This document shows positions 41,304-48,778 of a DNA stretch of 64,000 nucleotides, one piece after another. Below the pieces are notes generated by a model. That model saw only the letters and a list, made by a program, of their open reading frames with translations. It was not told the origin of the DNA and made no database searches. A program made the translations under genes and the position numbers. The first letter of the stretch is position 1. Every line of letters starts with the position of its first letter. Source of the DNA: CALBPI01 sp963922335 (GTDB taxonomy: Bacteria; Pseudomonadota; Gammaproteobacteria; Steroidobacterales; Woeseiaceae). The DNA lies in the NCBI GenBank assembly GCA_963922335.1, contig CAWUIB010000002.1:124001-188000 (forward strand), read 5' to 3'.

Positions 41304-42103
41304 ATCGACTCCGCCCACCGATCGATAATGGCTGCGATTTCCTGCACGCCCTCAGTGAGCGCTGCAGGCCCGGGCTGAAGAATTATCGGCGATTTGATCT
41401 CGTAGACGTGCCCGTTCGCAACCGCGGGGATCTCGTGCCAACCTGACCTTTCGGCGACCCGTTCGGGCCTGAATTTCTTGCCGCACCACGACCCGATGAT
41501 GATGTCCGGCTGTGCCTCGATGACGCGTTCGGGGTGCTCGATGATCCGGGCTTTCGCCAGAGACTCGCTGGCAAGCTCGGGGAACGCGTCATCGCCACCC
41601 GCAATCTCGATCAGCTCGCTGACCCAACGAATTCCACTGATCAGCGGATCGTCCCATTCCTCGAAGTAGATCTTCGGTCGACCTCGAGGGAGTGCTCGCG
41701 CCTTCAACCGTTCAAGTCCTACCATCAGTGTTGCGGCATAGTCTTGTGCCTTTGCCTCGCAACCAATCATGCCCCCGAGCACGCGGATCATCTGGAAAAT
41801 CTCTGTAACAGAGCGGTGGTTGAATACTTTCACCGTCACGCCAGCCTTGATCAACGCAGCGGCGATGTCTGCCTGGATATCGGAAAAACCGAGAACAAGA
41901 TCCGGCTTCAGCGCAAGAATTTTGTCGATCTTGGCGCTCGTAAAAGCGGAAACCTTCGGCTTTTCCTTGCGTGCACGGGCCGGCCTTACGGTGAACCCGG
42001 AGATCCCAACAATGCGCCATTGTTCTTCGAGCGCATACAGCGTCTCTGTGGTTTCCTCAGTCATGCACACAATGCGGTGCGGATAGTCGGTGTCCAGCGC
42101 CAT
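41264..42103 (-). CDS. Cytoplasmic BtuF/TroA-like substrate-binding-fold protein
   Basis: This 279-residue protein has the two-lobe fold of class III periplasmic binding proteins (BtuF-like): RIVCMTEETTETLYAL, VVGISGF-like IVGISGFTVRP, KIDKILALKPDLVLGFSD, then YFEEWDDPLISGIRWVSELI, PDIIIGSWCGKKFRPERV and IKSPIILQPGPAAL. It has no signal peptide with the ATG at 42103, and the longer in-frame extension (to 42343) does not provide one. It is usually annotated cobalamin-binding protein, but no transporter or B12 riboswitch is near, so the ligand is unknown. The 3' end overlaps purC by 40 bases. Confidence 0.85.
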   Translation of the reverse strand: MALDTDYPHRIVCMTEETTETLYALEEQWRIVGISGFTVRPARARKEKPKVSAFTSAKIDKILALKPDLVLGFSDIQADIAAALIKAGVTVKVFNHRSVTEIFQMIRVLGGMIGCEAKAQDYAATLMVGLERLKARALPRGRPKIYFEEWDDPLISGIRWVSELIEIAGGDDAFPELASESLAKARIIEHPERVIEAQPDIIIGSWCGKKFRPERVAERSGWHEIPAVANGHVYEIKSPIILQPGPAALTEGVQEIAAIIDRWAESIQPDSVSRESASA

Positions 42104-42107
42104 CGGA

Positions 42108-42138
42108 TTGTCCCCAGTGCATACGAAGCTGCTACATT
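42108..42138 (+). promoter_or_regulatory. Candidate promoter of yihY (leaderless)
   Basis: TTGTCC (42108-42113), a 19-base spacer and TACATT (42133-42138). The predicted start seven bases after the -10 box is 42145, the ATG of the gene. The spacer is longer than ideal. Confidence 0.35.
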
Positions 42139-42144
42139 GCCGTG

Positions 42145-43479
42145 ATGACAAAGGTGACGCAACGCCTGCATGACTGGCTCTGGGATTCGAGTCATGCAAG
42201 CAAACCGCTCTGGATTCGTGTACCGATCGTGCTATTGCGATATGCGCTTGGACTGTCGCGCGACCTCGTCGGCGGCCAGCTGTCGTTACATGCGATGGGG
42301 CTCGTGTACTCAACACTGCTCGCGACGGTGCCGTTGATCGCATTCAGTTTCTCGGTCCTGCGCGGTCTCAATCTTCATCTCGAACTCGCACCGCTACTCA
42401 ATGAATTTCTGGCACCGCTGGGCGACCAGGGCAGACAGTTGACCGAAAACGTACTCGCTATGGTGAATAACGTCCGCGGCACCGTACTCGGCGGGCTCAG
42501 CCTCGCAGCGTTCCTCTACACCGCCATATCGATGGTCCAGAAGGTCGAGGCAAGTTTCAATTTTGTCTGGCACGTCGGTCGAGCACGCAGCCTGAGCAGA
42601 CGTATCGTCGACTACGCTGCAGTACTGCTGATCGCGCCGCTGGTCATGACGCTCGCGTTCACGACGTTGGCGTCGCTGCGAAATTCGTCGGTGCTGCAGG
42701 CGGTATCCGACTCCGCCGTATTCGGCCCGGTCACCGTCGGGATCAGCAAAATGCTCCCGGTGCTGCTGGTCGTCGCCCTGTTCACAGCACTCTACAAGTG
42801 GCTACCGAACGCGCGCGTCGACTGGCGTGCGGCATTGGTTGGAGGTGCGACGGCAGGATCGTTATGGGCGCTATGCGGAATTTTCTTCGCTGAGTTCGTG
42901 GCATCGAGTTCGCGTACGCTCGTAATCTACGCCAGTTTCGCAATCGCGATCCTGACGCTGATCTGGCTGTACGTGAACTGGCTCGTGCTTTTGCTTGGCG
43001 CCCGCATCGCGTTTTACTTTCAAAATCGCGCTTATCTCAGTATCGGCGAAGATGACCCAACCATGCCCAACGCAACCCGTGAGCGCCTTGCGCTCGAATT
43101 GATGCGGGCCGCTGCGGTTGCGTTCAAGCGCTCGTCAGCGCCGATTACACTCAGAGAACTATCCGAGCAGATCGGTGTTGCTGGTATCTATCTGCAAAGC
43201 GTTGCCAACGAATTAGAGGCCGCCGGACTGCTGCTCACAAGTACAGAATCCCACCTAAAGCCGGCACGTGATATCCATGAGATGACGTTGGCGGATGTAC
43301 TCGCGGCCGTGCGTGCAGGTGAGTCGGGCTTGGTGGTAACGCCCAGTTGGTCAGGTGCGACATCAACACTCAGCGCGGCTATCGACGATCAGATACTCGC
43401 TTATACTGGCAACGTCACAGTCGCCGAATGGGTAAGCGAGTCTGCGACGCCTGAGGTCAGTTCCCCGCAATCTTCATAG
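42145..43479 (+). CDS. YihY/UPF0761 family inner-membrane protein
   Basis: This 444-residue protein has six transmembrane helices in the first 300 residues: LHAMGLVYSTLLATVPLIAF, TVLGGLSLAAFLYTAISM, AVLLIAPLVMTLAFTTLA, MLPVLLVVALFTALYKWLPN, AALVGGATAGSLWALCG and IYASFAIAILTLIWLYVNWL. This is the YihY (formerly called RNase BN) family. A C-terminal cytoplasmic region (about 310-440) contains a winged-helix-like stretch (SAPITLRELSEQIGVAGIYL). The RNase activity once ascribed to the family belongs to another protein, so the role is unknown. GTG at 42142 or ATG at 42145 may be used. It overlaps convergent pmbA by 23 bases. Confidence 0.92.
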   Translation: MTKVTQRLHDWLWDSSHASKPLWIRVPIVLLRYALGLSRDLVGGQLSLHAMGLVYSTLLATVPLIAFSFSVLRGLNLHLELAPLLNEFLAPLGDQGRQLTENVLAMVNNVRGTVLGGLSLAAFLYTAISMVQKVEASFNFVWHVGRARSLSRRIVDYAAVLLIAPLVMTLAFTTLASLRNSSVLQAVSDSAVFGPVTVGISKMLPVLLVVALFTALYKWLPNARVDWRAALVGGATAGSLWALCGIFFAEFVASSSRTLVIYASFAIAILTLIWLYVNWLVLLLGARIAFYFQNRAYLSIGEDDPTMPNATRERLALELMRAAAVAFKRSSAPITLRELSEQIGVAGIYLQSVANELEAAGLLLTSTESHLKPARDIHEMTLADVLAAVRAGESGLVVTPSWSGATSTLSAAIDDQILAYTGNVTVAEWVSESATPEVSSPQSS

Positions 43480-44800
43480 ACTCAATCAACACGCTCCCGC
43501 AGTGCACCCGACCACGCTCGTCGCGATCGTCGCCGACCGCTACGATCTGCCGGAACATGTTCGACAAGTTGCCGGCGATCGTGACTTCACTAACCGGGTA
43601 GCGAATCTCGCCGCCCTCGACCCAGTAGCCCGCTGCACCACGACTGTAGTCACCGGTCACGATGTTGACGCCTTGGCCCATCAACTCGGTGACCAACAGG
43701 CCGGTGTCGAGCTGCTTGAGCATCGCCTCAAAATCGCCGCCACCGCCAGAGACGGTCGCGTTATGCACACCCCCTGCATTCGCGGTCGACTCAAGGCCAA
43801 GTCGCCGTGCGGAATAACTCGACAGCACGTAACCTTGCAAAACACCGTCGCGGACGATGTCGCGCTCGGCGGTCGCAACGCCTTCACCATCAAAGCTTGT
43901 GCTGCCCATGCCTTCCAGTAGGTGCGGGCGCTCGGCAACCGTTATGGAAGAAGCCATCACCTGCTGACCTACAGCGCCGAGCAGGTAGCTCGCTTTGCGA
44001 TACTGCGCGCCACCGGAAATCGCACCAAGCAGATGACCGATGAGCCCGCCGGCACGATCCGCACGGAACAGAATCGGCGCATCGCATGTTTCAATCTTTA
44101 CCGGCGAGAGTCGATTGACGGCTCTCCGACCGGCCTCGCGCCCAACGTCAACCCCATCGCCCAACCGTATGGGGTTTCTCGCAGCGGTGTAGTGATAGTC
44201 GCGCTCCATGCCCTGCTCGTCCTGCGCAACAACCGCACAGCTCCTGCTGTGTGCGGATCGCCGTTGCATTCCCAAAAAGCCATGGGTGTTGCCGTAGACC
44301 GAAAGCCCTCGCTGTGTCGCGACACTCGCACCTTCACTGTTGGCAATGCGATCATCGACACCGAGCGCTGCCGCCTCAATTTGGACCGCCATTTCACTGG
44401 CAGCATCTGCCGAAATCTCCCAAGCATGATCGAGCTCAAGATCAGGAAATGAGGTGGCCATACGCGATGGATCGGCCAGCCCGGCATATTCGTCAGCCTC
44501 GGTTTGGCTGGCGATATACATCGCCTTGGTGACCGCCGACTGAATCGCATCAGGCGACAGGTCCGAGGTGCTCGCACTGCCTTTCCGTTGATCCTTGTAG
44601 ACAGTAATAGAAAAACCGCGGTCGTTCTGGAACTCGAGAGACTCCACTTCACGTTGGCGCGCAGTCACGCTCAACCCAGTCTCGAAGCTTGCCGCCGCCT
44701 CAGCAGCATCGGCACCTGCGCTGACGGCAACCTCCAGCGCACGCTGCACAGACTCGCTGGCGATCGTCTCCGACTGTTCAGAAATGGCTAGTTCGCCCAT
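43457..44800 (-). CDS. pmbA: Metalloprotease subunit PmbA (TldE)
   Basis: PmbA forms a heterodimer with TldD that degrades or matures unfolded peptides, such as microcin B17 and CcdA. The 447-residue protein has the family regions VTARQREVESLEFQNDRGFSI, CDAPILFRADRAGGLIGHLL, GVLQGYVLSSYSARRLGL and the C-terminal GYWVEGGEIRYPVSEVTIAGNL. It lacks the HExxxH of TldD, as expected. The start at 44800 has a textbook AAGGAG six bases before it; the longer frame to 44833 is not needed. tldD is about 4 kb away on the same strand. Confidence 0.95.
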   Translation of the reverse strand: MGELAISEQSETIASESVQRALEVAVSAGADAAEAAASFETGLSVTARQREVESLEFQNDRGFSITVYKDQRKGSASTSDLSPDAIQSAVTKAMYIASQTEADEYAGLADPSRMATSFPDLELDHAWEISADAASEMAVQIEAAALGVDDRIANSEGASVATQRGLSVYGNTHGFLGMQRRSAHSRSCAVVAQDEQGMERDYHYTAARNPIRLGDGVDVGREAGRRAVNRLSPVKIETCDAPILFRADRAGGLIGHLLGAISGGAQYRKASYLLGAVGQQVMASSITVAERPHLLEGMGSTSFDGEGVATAERDIVRDGVLQGYVLSSYSARRLGLESTANAGGVHNATVSGGGGDFEAMLKQLDTGLLVTELMGQGVNIVTGDYSRGAAGYWVEGGEIRYPVSEVTIAGNLSNMFRQIVAVGDDRDERGRVHCGSVLIESMKIAGN

Positions 44801-44898
44801 TAGGTTCTCCTTGATCACCGCGGGAGTGTACACCGCGAGCTCTCAGGGAATCTGCCTCAGCATGCTATTCTCGCCGCTGTTTCAGGGAACTGTGACCC

Positions 44899-45423
44899 AT
44901 GAAATCGAATACTGCGGCGAAGACCGAAAAGCCAAGCAAGTCTGCGCGCAAGCGCGCGGCGCAACGTGTGCGAAAACTCGCAGATGAGCTGGTCGGGATG
45001 AAGGCCTCGCTGCTGGCTCGGCTTCCGCTGCCCGACGACATTCGTGCAGAGGTCAACGAAGCGCGCCAGATGGCTAGTCATGGTGCACTGAGGCGCCAGA
45101 AACAGTACATTGCTCGCCTGTTGCGCGATTTGGACGTGACCGAAATCGTTGAAGCGATAGAGCAACGTGACGACCAGAGCCGCGAGACGCGACAGCGCTT
45201 CCACCAGGCCGAGCGTTGGCGCGACGCAATGCTAAAAGCTCCTGAGTTACCCAAGGGCATCGAGCGGGCACTGTCCGAGACAATATTGGAGACCGCGAAG
45301 GGGATCGTGGCCGACTACCACGCTACGCGCGTGGATGCGGAAAGAAAAAAATATTCGCGCACACTATTCCGAGTGTTGCACGAGGCACTAGACATGACAG
45401 GAGAAGACCGACATGAGCGCTAA
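44899..45423 (+). CDS. darP: Ribosome biogenesis factor DarP (YjgA)
   Basis: DarP (formerly YjgA) associates with 50S precursors and helps 23S maturation. The 174-residue basic helical protein shows KPSKSARKRAAQRVRKLADEL, LPLPDDIRAEVNEARQMAS, HGALRRQKQYIARLLRDLD and KKYSRTLFRVLHEAL, all family-typical. In E. coli it neighbours pmbA, divergent from it, as here. Its end overlaps purE by 11 bases, which couples it to the purine genes. Confidence 0.94.
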   Translation: MKSNTAAKTEKPSKSARKRAAQRVRKLADELVGMKASLLARLPLPDDIRAEVNEARQMASHGALRRQKQYIARLLRDLDVTEIVEAIEQRDDQSRETRQRFHQAERWRDAMLKAPELPKGIERALSETILETAKGIVADYHATRVDAERKKYSRTLFRVLHEALDMTGEDRHER

Positions 45424-45904
45424 AGTCGGCATTATCATGGGGTCCAAGAGTGATTGGGAAACGATGGCGCCAGCGAGCGATACGCTCAACGCGCTTGAGG
45501 TTACCCACGAGGTGCGTGTCGTTTCGGCGCATCGCACCCCGGACCTGTTGTTCGAGTATTGCGAATCGGCTGAAGCACGTGGCCTACGAGTCATCATTGC
45601 TGGGGCTGGCGGTGCAGCTCACTTGCCGGGAATGGCCGCCGCCAAGACTCAATTGCCGGTGCTCGGTGTACCCGTGAAATCAAGGGTACTAAATGGGGTG
45701 GACTCGCTGTTATCGATTGTTCAGATGCCCGCCGGCGTGCCGGTCGCAACGTTAGCAATCGGCACGGCAGGCTCGACTAATGCCGCTTTGCTGGCCGCGT
45801 CTATTCTCGCGCTTTCCGATAGCGAACTCGCTGAGCGACTTCGAGTCTGGCGCGACACGCAGACCGAGCGCGTGTTGTCCCAACCTGACCCACGAGTGAA
45901 TTAG
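45413..45904 (+). CDS. purE: N5-carboxyaminoimidazole ribonucleotide mutase
   Basis: PurE moves the carboxyl group of N5-CAIR (made by PurK) to give CAIR for PurC. The 163-residue protein has VGIIMGSKSDWETM, the active-site RVVSAHRTPDLLFEY, and GAGGAAHLPGMAAAKTQLPV. It is class I, used together with PurK, which follows after 4 bases. The start overlaps darP by 11 bases and is preceded by GGAG. Confidence 0.97.
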   Translation: MSAKVGIIMGSKSDWETMAPASDTLNALEVTHEVRVVSAHRTPDLLFEYCESAEARGLRVIIAGAGGAAHLPGMAAAKTQLPVLGVPVKSRVLNGVDSLLSIVQMPAGVPVATLAIGTAGSTNAALLAASILALSDSELAERLRVWRDTQTERVLSQPDPRVN

Positions 45905-45908
45905 ATCC

Positions 45909-47018
45909 ATGCGAGTCGGTGTCATCGGCGGCGGTCAGCTTGGCCGCATGCTCGCTCTCGCGGGAATTCCTTTAGGTATGCGCTTTCGCTTCCTCGACCC
46001 TGCACCAGAGCCCTGCGCCGCTGAGGTTGGGGAGCACCTCAATGCACCCTTTGATGATGCTGCGGCACTGACCTCGCTTGCGGTAGATTGCGATGTGATC
46101 ACCTGCGAATTCGAGAATGTTCCCGCCACAGCGTTCGATCTGCTGGCGCCGGGTACACAGCACCCTGCCCGAGCGGCGCTCCACACAGCGCAAGAGCGCG
46201 GACGCGAAAAGGCATGTTTCGAATCGGTTGGGATTCCGGTGGCCCCATGGCGTGCCGCAGACGATCAGACAGCAGTCGAAAAGGCCGTAGCCGACCTCGG
46301 CTTACCGTTGATCGCGAAAACTCGCACCATGGGTTACGACGGCAAGGGACAAAGACGCTTGCACGAGGCGGATGATGCTCGCGACCTTTATGAATCCATG
46401 GGTGGTGTTCCGCTACTACTGGAGCGCCTCGTCGACTTCGACAGTGAACTCTCGGTGATCGGCACCCGTGCGAAAGATGGCGGTAAAGTGATCTATCCGC
46501 TGACTGCCAACGTGCACCGCAACGGCATTCTGCATCGCAGTGAGCAAGCGAGTGTCGATCAGGCGCTCGCGCGCCAGGCGACCCGTCATTTCAGTGCGCT
46601 AACCGACGCGCTCGGCTACGTCGGCACACTGGCTATCGAGTTCTTCGTTTCCGGGAACCTGTTGCTGGGCAATGAGTTCGCACCGCGAGTCCATAACTCG
46701 GGTCACTGGACGCAGAACGGCATGCCGCACGGACAATTTGAAAATCACATGCGCGCGGTCGCTGGTCTGCCGTTAGGCGGTGGTGCGCCTGTCGGAGTCT
46801 CAGGAATGATCAACCTGATCGGCTCGCTCCCCGATAGCGGACCGCTCCTCGCTAACGCGGATGCGTACCTGCACGATTATGGCAAGGCACCGCGACCTGG
46901 ACGCAAGCTGGGTCACGTCAATGTGGTTGCAAAATCGGCGACTGATTTGCGTCGCTCACTCGACAGCATCGAGAAGTTGTTGGATCACGACACCGCGCCA
47001 GAAGCTCAGCAGGTATAA
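45909..47018 (+). CDS. purK: N5-carboxyaminoimidazole ribonucleotide synthase
   Basis: PurK is an ATP-grasp enzyme that carboxylates AIR with bicarbonate and ATP. The 369-residue protein has VGVIGGGQLGRMLALAG, DVITCEFENVP, LIAKTRTMGYDGKGQRRL, ELSVIGTRAKDGGKVIYPL, ALGYVGTLAIEFFV and NEFAPRVHNSGHWTQNG. Its final codons contain the -10 box of the next gene. It forms the darP-purE-purK operon. Confidence 0.97.
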   Translation: MRVGVIGGGQLGRMLALAGIPLGMRFRFLDPAPEPCAAEVGEHLNAPFDDAAALTSLAVDCDVITCEFENVPATAFDLLAPGTQHPARAALHTAQERGREKACFESVGIPVAPWRAADDQTAVEKAVADLGLPLIAKTRTMGYDGKGQRRLHEADDARDLYESMGGVPLLLERLVDFDSELSVIGTRAKDGGKVIYPLTANVHRNGILHRSEQASVDQALARQATRHFSALTDALGYVGTLAIEFFVSGNLLLGNEFAPRVHNSGHWTQNGMPHGQFENHMRAVAGLPLGGGAPVGVSGMINLIGSLPDSGPLLANADAYLHDYGKAPRPGRKLGHVNVVAKSATDLRRSLDSIEKLLDHDTAPEAQQV

Positions 47019-47019
47019 T
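47014..47019 (+). promoter_or_regulatory. -10 box of the ExeA-FHA gene (candidate leaderless transcript)
   Basis: A consensus TATAAT at the end of purK ends seven bases before the A of the ATG at 47026. No clear -35 box and no ribosome binding site are present. Confidence 0.4.
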
Positions 47020-47025
47020 TCGACC

Positions 47026-48201
47026 ATGGCATACACCGAGCACTTCGGACTTCGGGAGCAACCGTTTCGTCTGACACCGGACCCCGAGTTTCTTTACTGG
47101 AGCGAGCAGCACCAGAAAGCAAAATCCTATCTCGAGTCGACCATTTGGCTAGCCGATGGGTTCGTTGTACTGACGGGAGAAGTGGGCTCGGGAAAGACGA
47201 CTTTGCTGCAGTCGTTTCTCTCCGACCTGGACGACGACGTCGATTTCGCGCTCATCTCTCAAACCCAGCTCTCACCTGAGGAATTCCTGCAAGCGGTACT
47301 GGTCGAGTTCGGTTTCAAACCCTTCGGCAAGGGCAAAGCAGAGCTTCTCGACATGCTCAATACCTACTTGCTGGAGCGCTACAGCGAGGACCGCAGAGTT
47401 TTACTGATCATCGATGAGGCACAAAACCTGTCACGTGCTGTCCTCGAGGAAATCCGACTGCTGAGCGGTCTTGAAACACACAAAGAAAAAGTGCTTCGAA
47501 TCATCATTGCGGGCCAGCCAGAGTTGCGCGACAAGATCGCCCGAGATGACCTGCGCCAGCTGACCCAACGTGTACGATTACGTTGTCATCTTGAACCACT
47601 CACACGCGAGGATCTCGGTCATTACATCCGCCACCGTCTGGAAGTGGCCGGTGCAGATGGGCGACAACTGATCGATGAGGACTGTTTCGACAAGATCTTC
47701 GAGTACACCGGTGGTGTGCCTCGACTGACAAACACGTTGTGCGATACCGCACTGCTTTGCGCATTCGCCGATGAGAGCGATGCCGTCGGTATCGATCAGT
47801 TGGACGCGGCGATCGAGGAACTTGACTGGCGACCTTTCGGCGAGTCCGAGTCGCACATCTACACATCGGACCAGCTTGCGATTTTGGCTCAGCTCGAATT
47901 GCGCGAAAAGGACAAGGTGCTGTCGGTGTTCGAACTGACAACGGGCCGGATCGTCATCGGCAGAACCGAGGATAACGACATACGCATAGAATCAAAATTC
48001 GTGAGTCGGCATCACGCGCAAGTCACGACCAACGTGGAAACTTCGGTAATCGAAGACCTGAACAGCACTAACGGCATGTTCATCGGAGCAAAGCGTCTGA
48101 AGAAGCGACGGCTCAGAGACGGCGACGTCGTGGCTGTCGGTTCGCACCAATTGGTCTACAAAGACTTCCGCGACGTTGAGGCAGCGTTCGAAGAAGAATG
48201 A
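47026..48201 (+). CDS. ExeA/GspA-type AAA ATPase with C-terminal FHA domain
   Basis: This 391-residue protein joins two domains. The first (about 1-270) is an ExeA/MshM-type AAA ATPase: the start YTEHFGLREQPFRLTPDPEF, Walker A LTGEVGSGKTTLLQ, Walker B VLLIIDEAQNLS, and the sensor region LRIIIAGQPELRDKIARDDL with TGGVPRLTN. The second (about 290-380) is a forkhead-associated domain with GRIVIGRTEDNDIRI, FVSRHHAQV and LNSTNGMFIGAKRL, which normally binds phosphothreonine. ExeA proteins of type II secretion end in a transmembrane and peptidoglycan-binding part; here the FHA replaces it and no transmembrane helix is present. Target and partner are unknown. Confidence 0.9.
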   Translation: MAYTEHFGLREQPFRLTPDPEFLYWSEQHQKAKSYLESTIWLADGFVVLTGEVGSGKTTLLQSFLSDLDDDVDFALISQTQLSPEEFLQAVLVEFGFKPFGKGKAELLDMLNTYLLERYSEDRRVLLIIDEAQNLSRAVLEEIRLLSGLETHKEKVLRIIIAGQPELRDKIARDDLRQLTQRVRLRCHLEPLTREDLGHYIRHRLEVAGADGRQLIDEDCFDKIFEYTGGVPRLTNTLCDTALLCAFADESDAVGIDQLDAAIEELDWRPFGESESHIYTSDQLAILAQLELREKDKVLSVFELTTGRIVIGRTEDNDIRIESKFVSRHHAQVTTNVETSVIEDLNSTNGMFIGAKRLKKRRLRDGDVVAVGSHQLVYKDFRDVEAAFEEE

Positions 48202-48417
48202 TCAGGTGAGCGGGTCGTCAGGACCGGACCGATGCGAGCGGTAGTCCCGCCGCCGAAGCCAAAGCACGAGACCGTAAATCAGACACGCGATACCCAGGAT
48301 CAAACAAACGGTCGGCCACCACCAATAGTCGAGATACATCGACAACAGGAACAACACGGCGCCTGCAAAGCCGTAGATGTAAGGCACAGCCTCATAGACT
48401 GGTTTGGAAACCCACAC
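48202..48417 (-). CDS. Small two-helix membrane protein of unknown function
   Basis: This 71-residue protein starts with a GTG (MWVSKPVYEAVPYIYGFAG). It has two hydrophobic segments (about 12-30 and 34-53, the second WPTVCLILGIACLIYGLVLW) and a charged tail (LRRRDYRSHRSGPDD). CAGGA lies upstream as a possible ribosome binding site. I recognise no family. It converges with the ExeA-FHA gene with no gap between the two ends, and could act with it, but nothing in the sequence proves this. Confidence 0.7.
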   Translation of the reverse strand: MWVSKPVYEAVPYIYGFAGAVLFLLSMYLDYWWWPTVCLILGIACLIYGLVLWLRRRDYRSHRSGPDDPLT

Positions 48418-48494
48418 GAAGTCCTGATCCTGTTGCGCCGCTTAGCGACTGGAAAAACAGGATAACTCGATCACGTGCCGGGGCGCACGCGCAA

Positions 48495-48665
48495 TCAGTC
48501 TCGCTTAATGCCAAACAGCCGTAGCACGCGGGTACCAAGAGGCTCTTGAAACCCGTCGACGCCGTAATCCGCCGGCTGCTTCACACCCTGCTGACGCAGC
48601 TGCTCAGCGAACTCACGCGCTGCTGGATCGAGATCGGTCTCGGTGACTGTGTTGTCGAATTGCAT
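48495..48665 (-). CDS. Small 56-residue protein of unknown function
   Basis: A short frame on the minus strand reads MQFDNTVTETDLDPAAREFA, continues EQLRQQGVKQPADYGVDGFQ and ends EPLGTRVLRLFGIKRD. A strong ribosome binding site (GAGAGGGAA) lies about five bases before the ATG at 48665, which is why I call it a gene although it is short. It is soluble, with a probable N-terminal amphipathic helix. The remaining 113 bases up to tldD hold no other gene that I can see. No family or function is recognised. Confidence 0.65.
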   Translation of the reverse strand: MQFDNTVTETDLDPAAREFAEQLRQQGVKQPADYGVDGFQEPLGTRVLRLFGIKRD

Positions 48666-48778
48666 TGTGGTTCCCTCTCCCGGAGCCGCATATTGGTTGG
48701 GCTCAAGTATGGGAAGCTAGTGAGGGAATTGCAGTGAGCGCGATCACAAGCGCATAAAGCGCTATCTAACATAAGTCG

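Noticed and set aside
42104..42343. Longer BtuF-like protein starting at 42343
   Set aside because: The extension runs antisense through the yihY start region, gives no signal peptide and is rich in Ser/Arg without conservation-like pattern.
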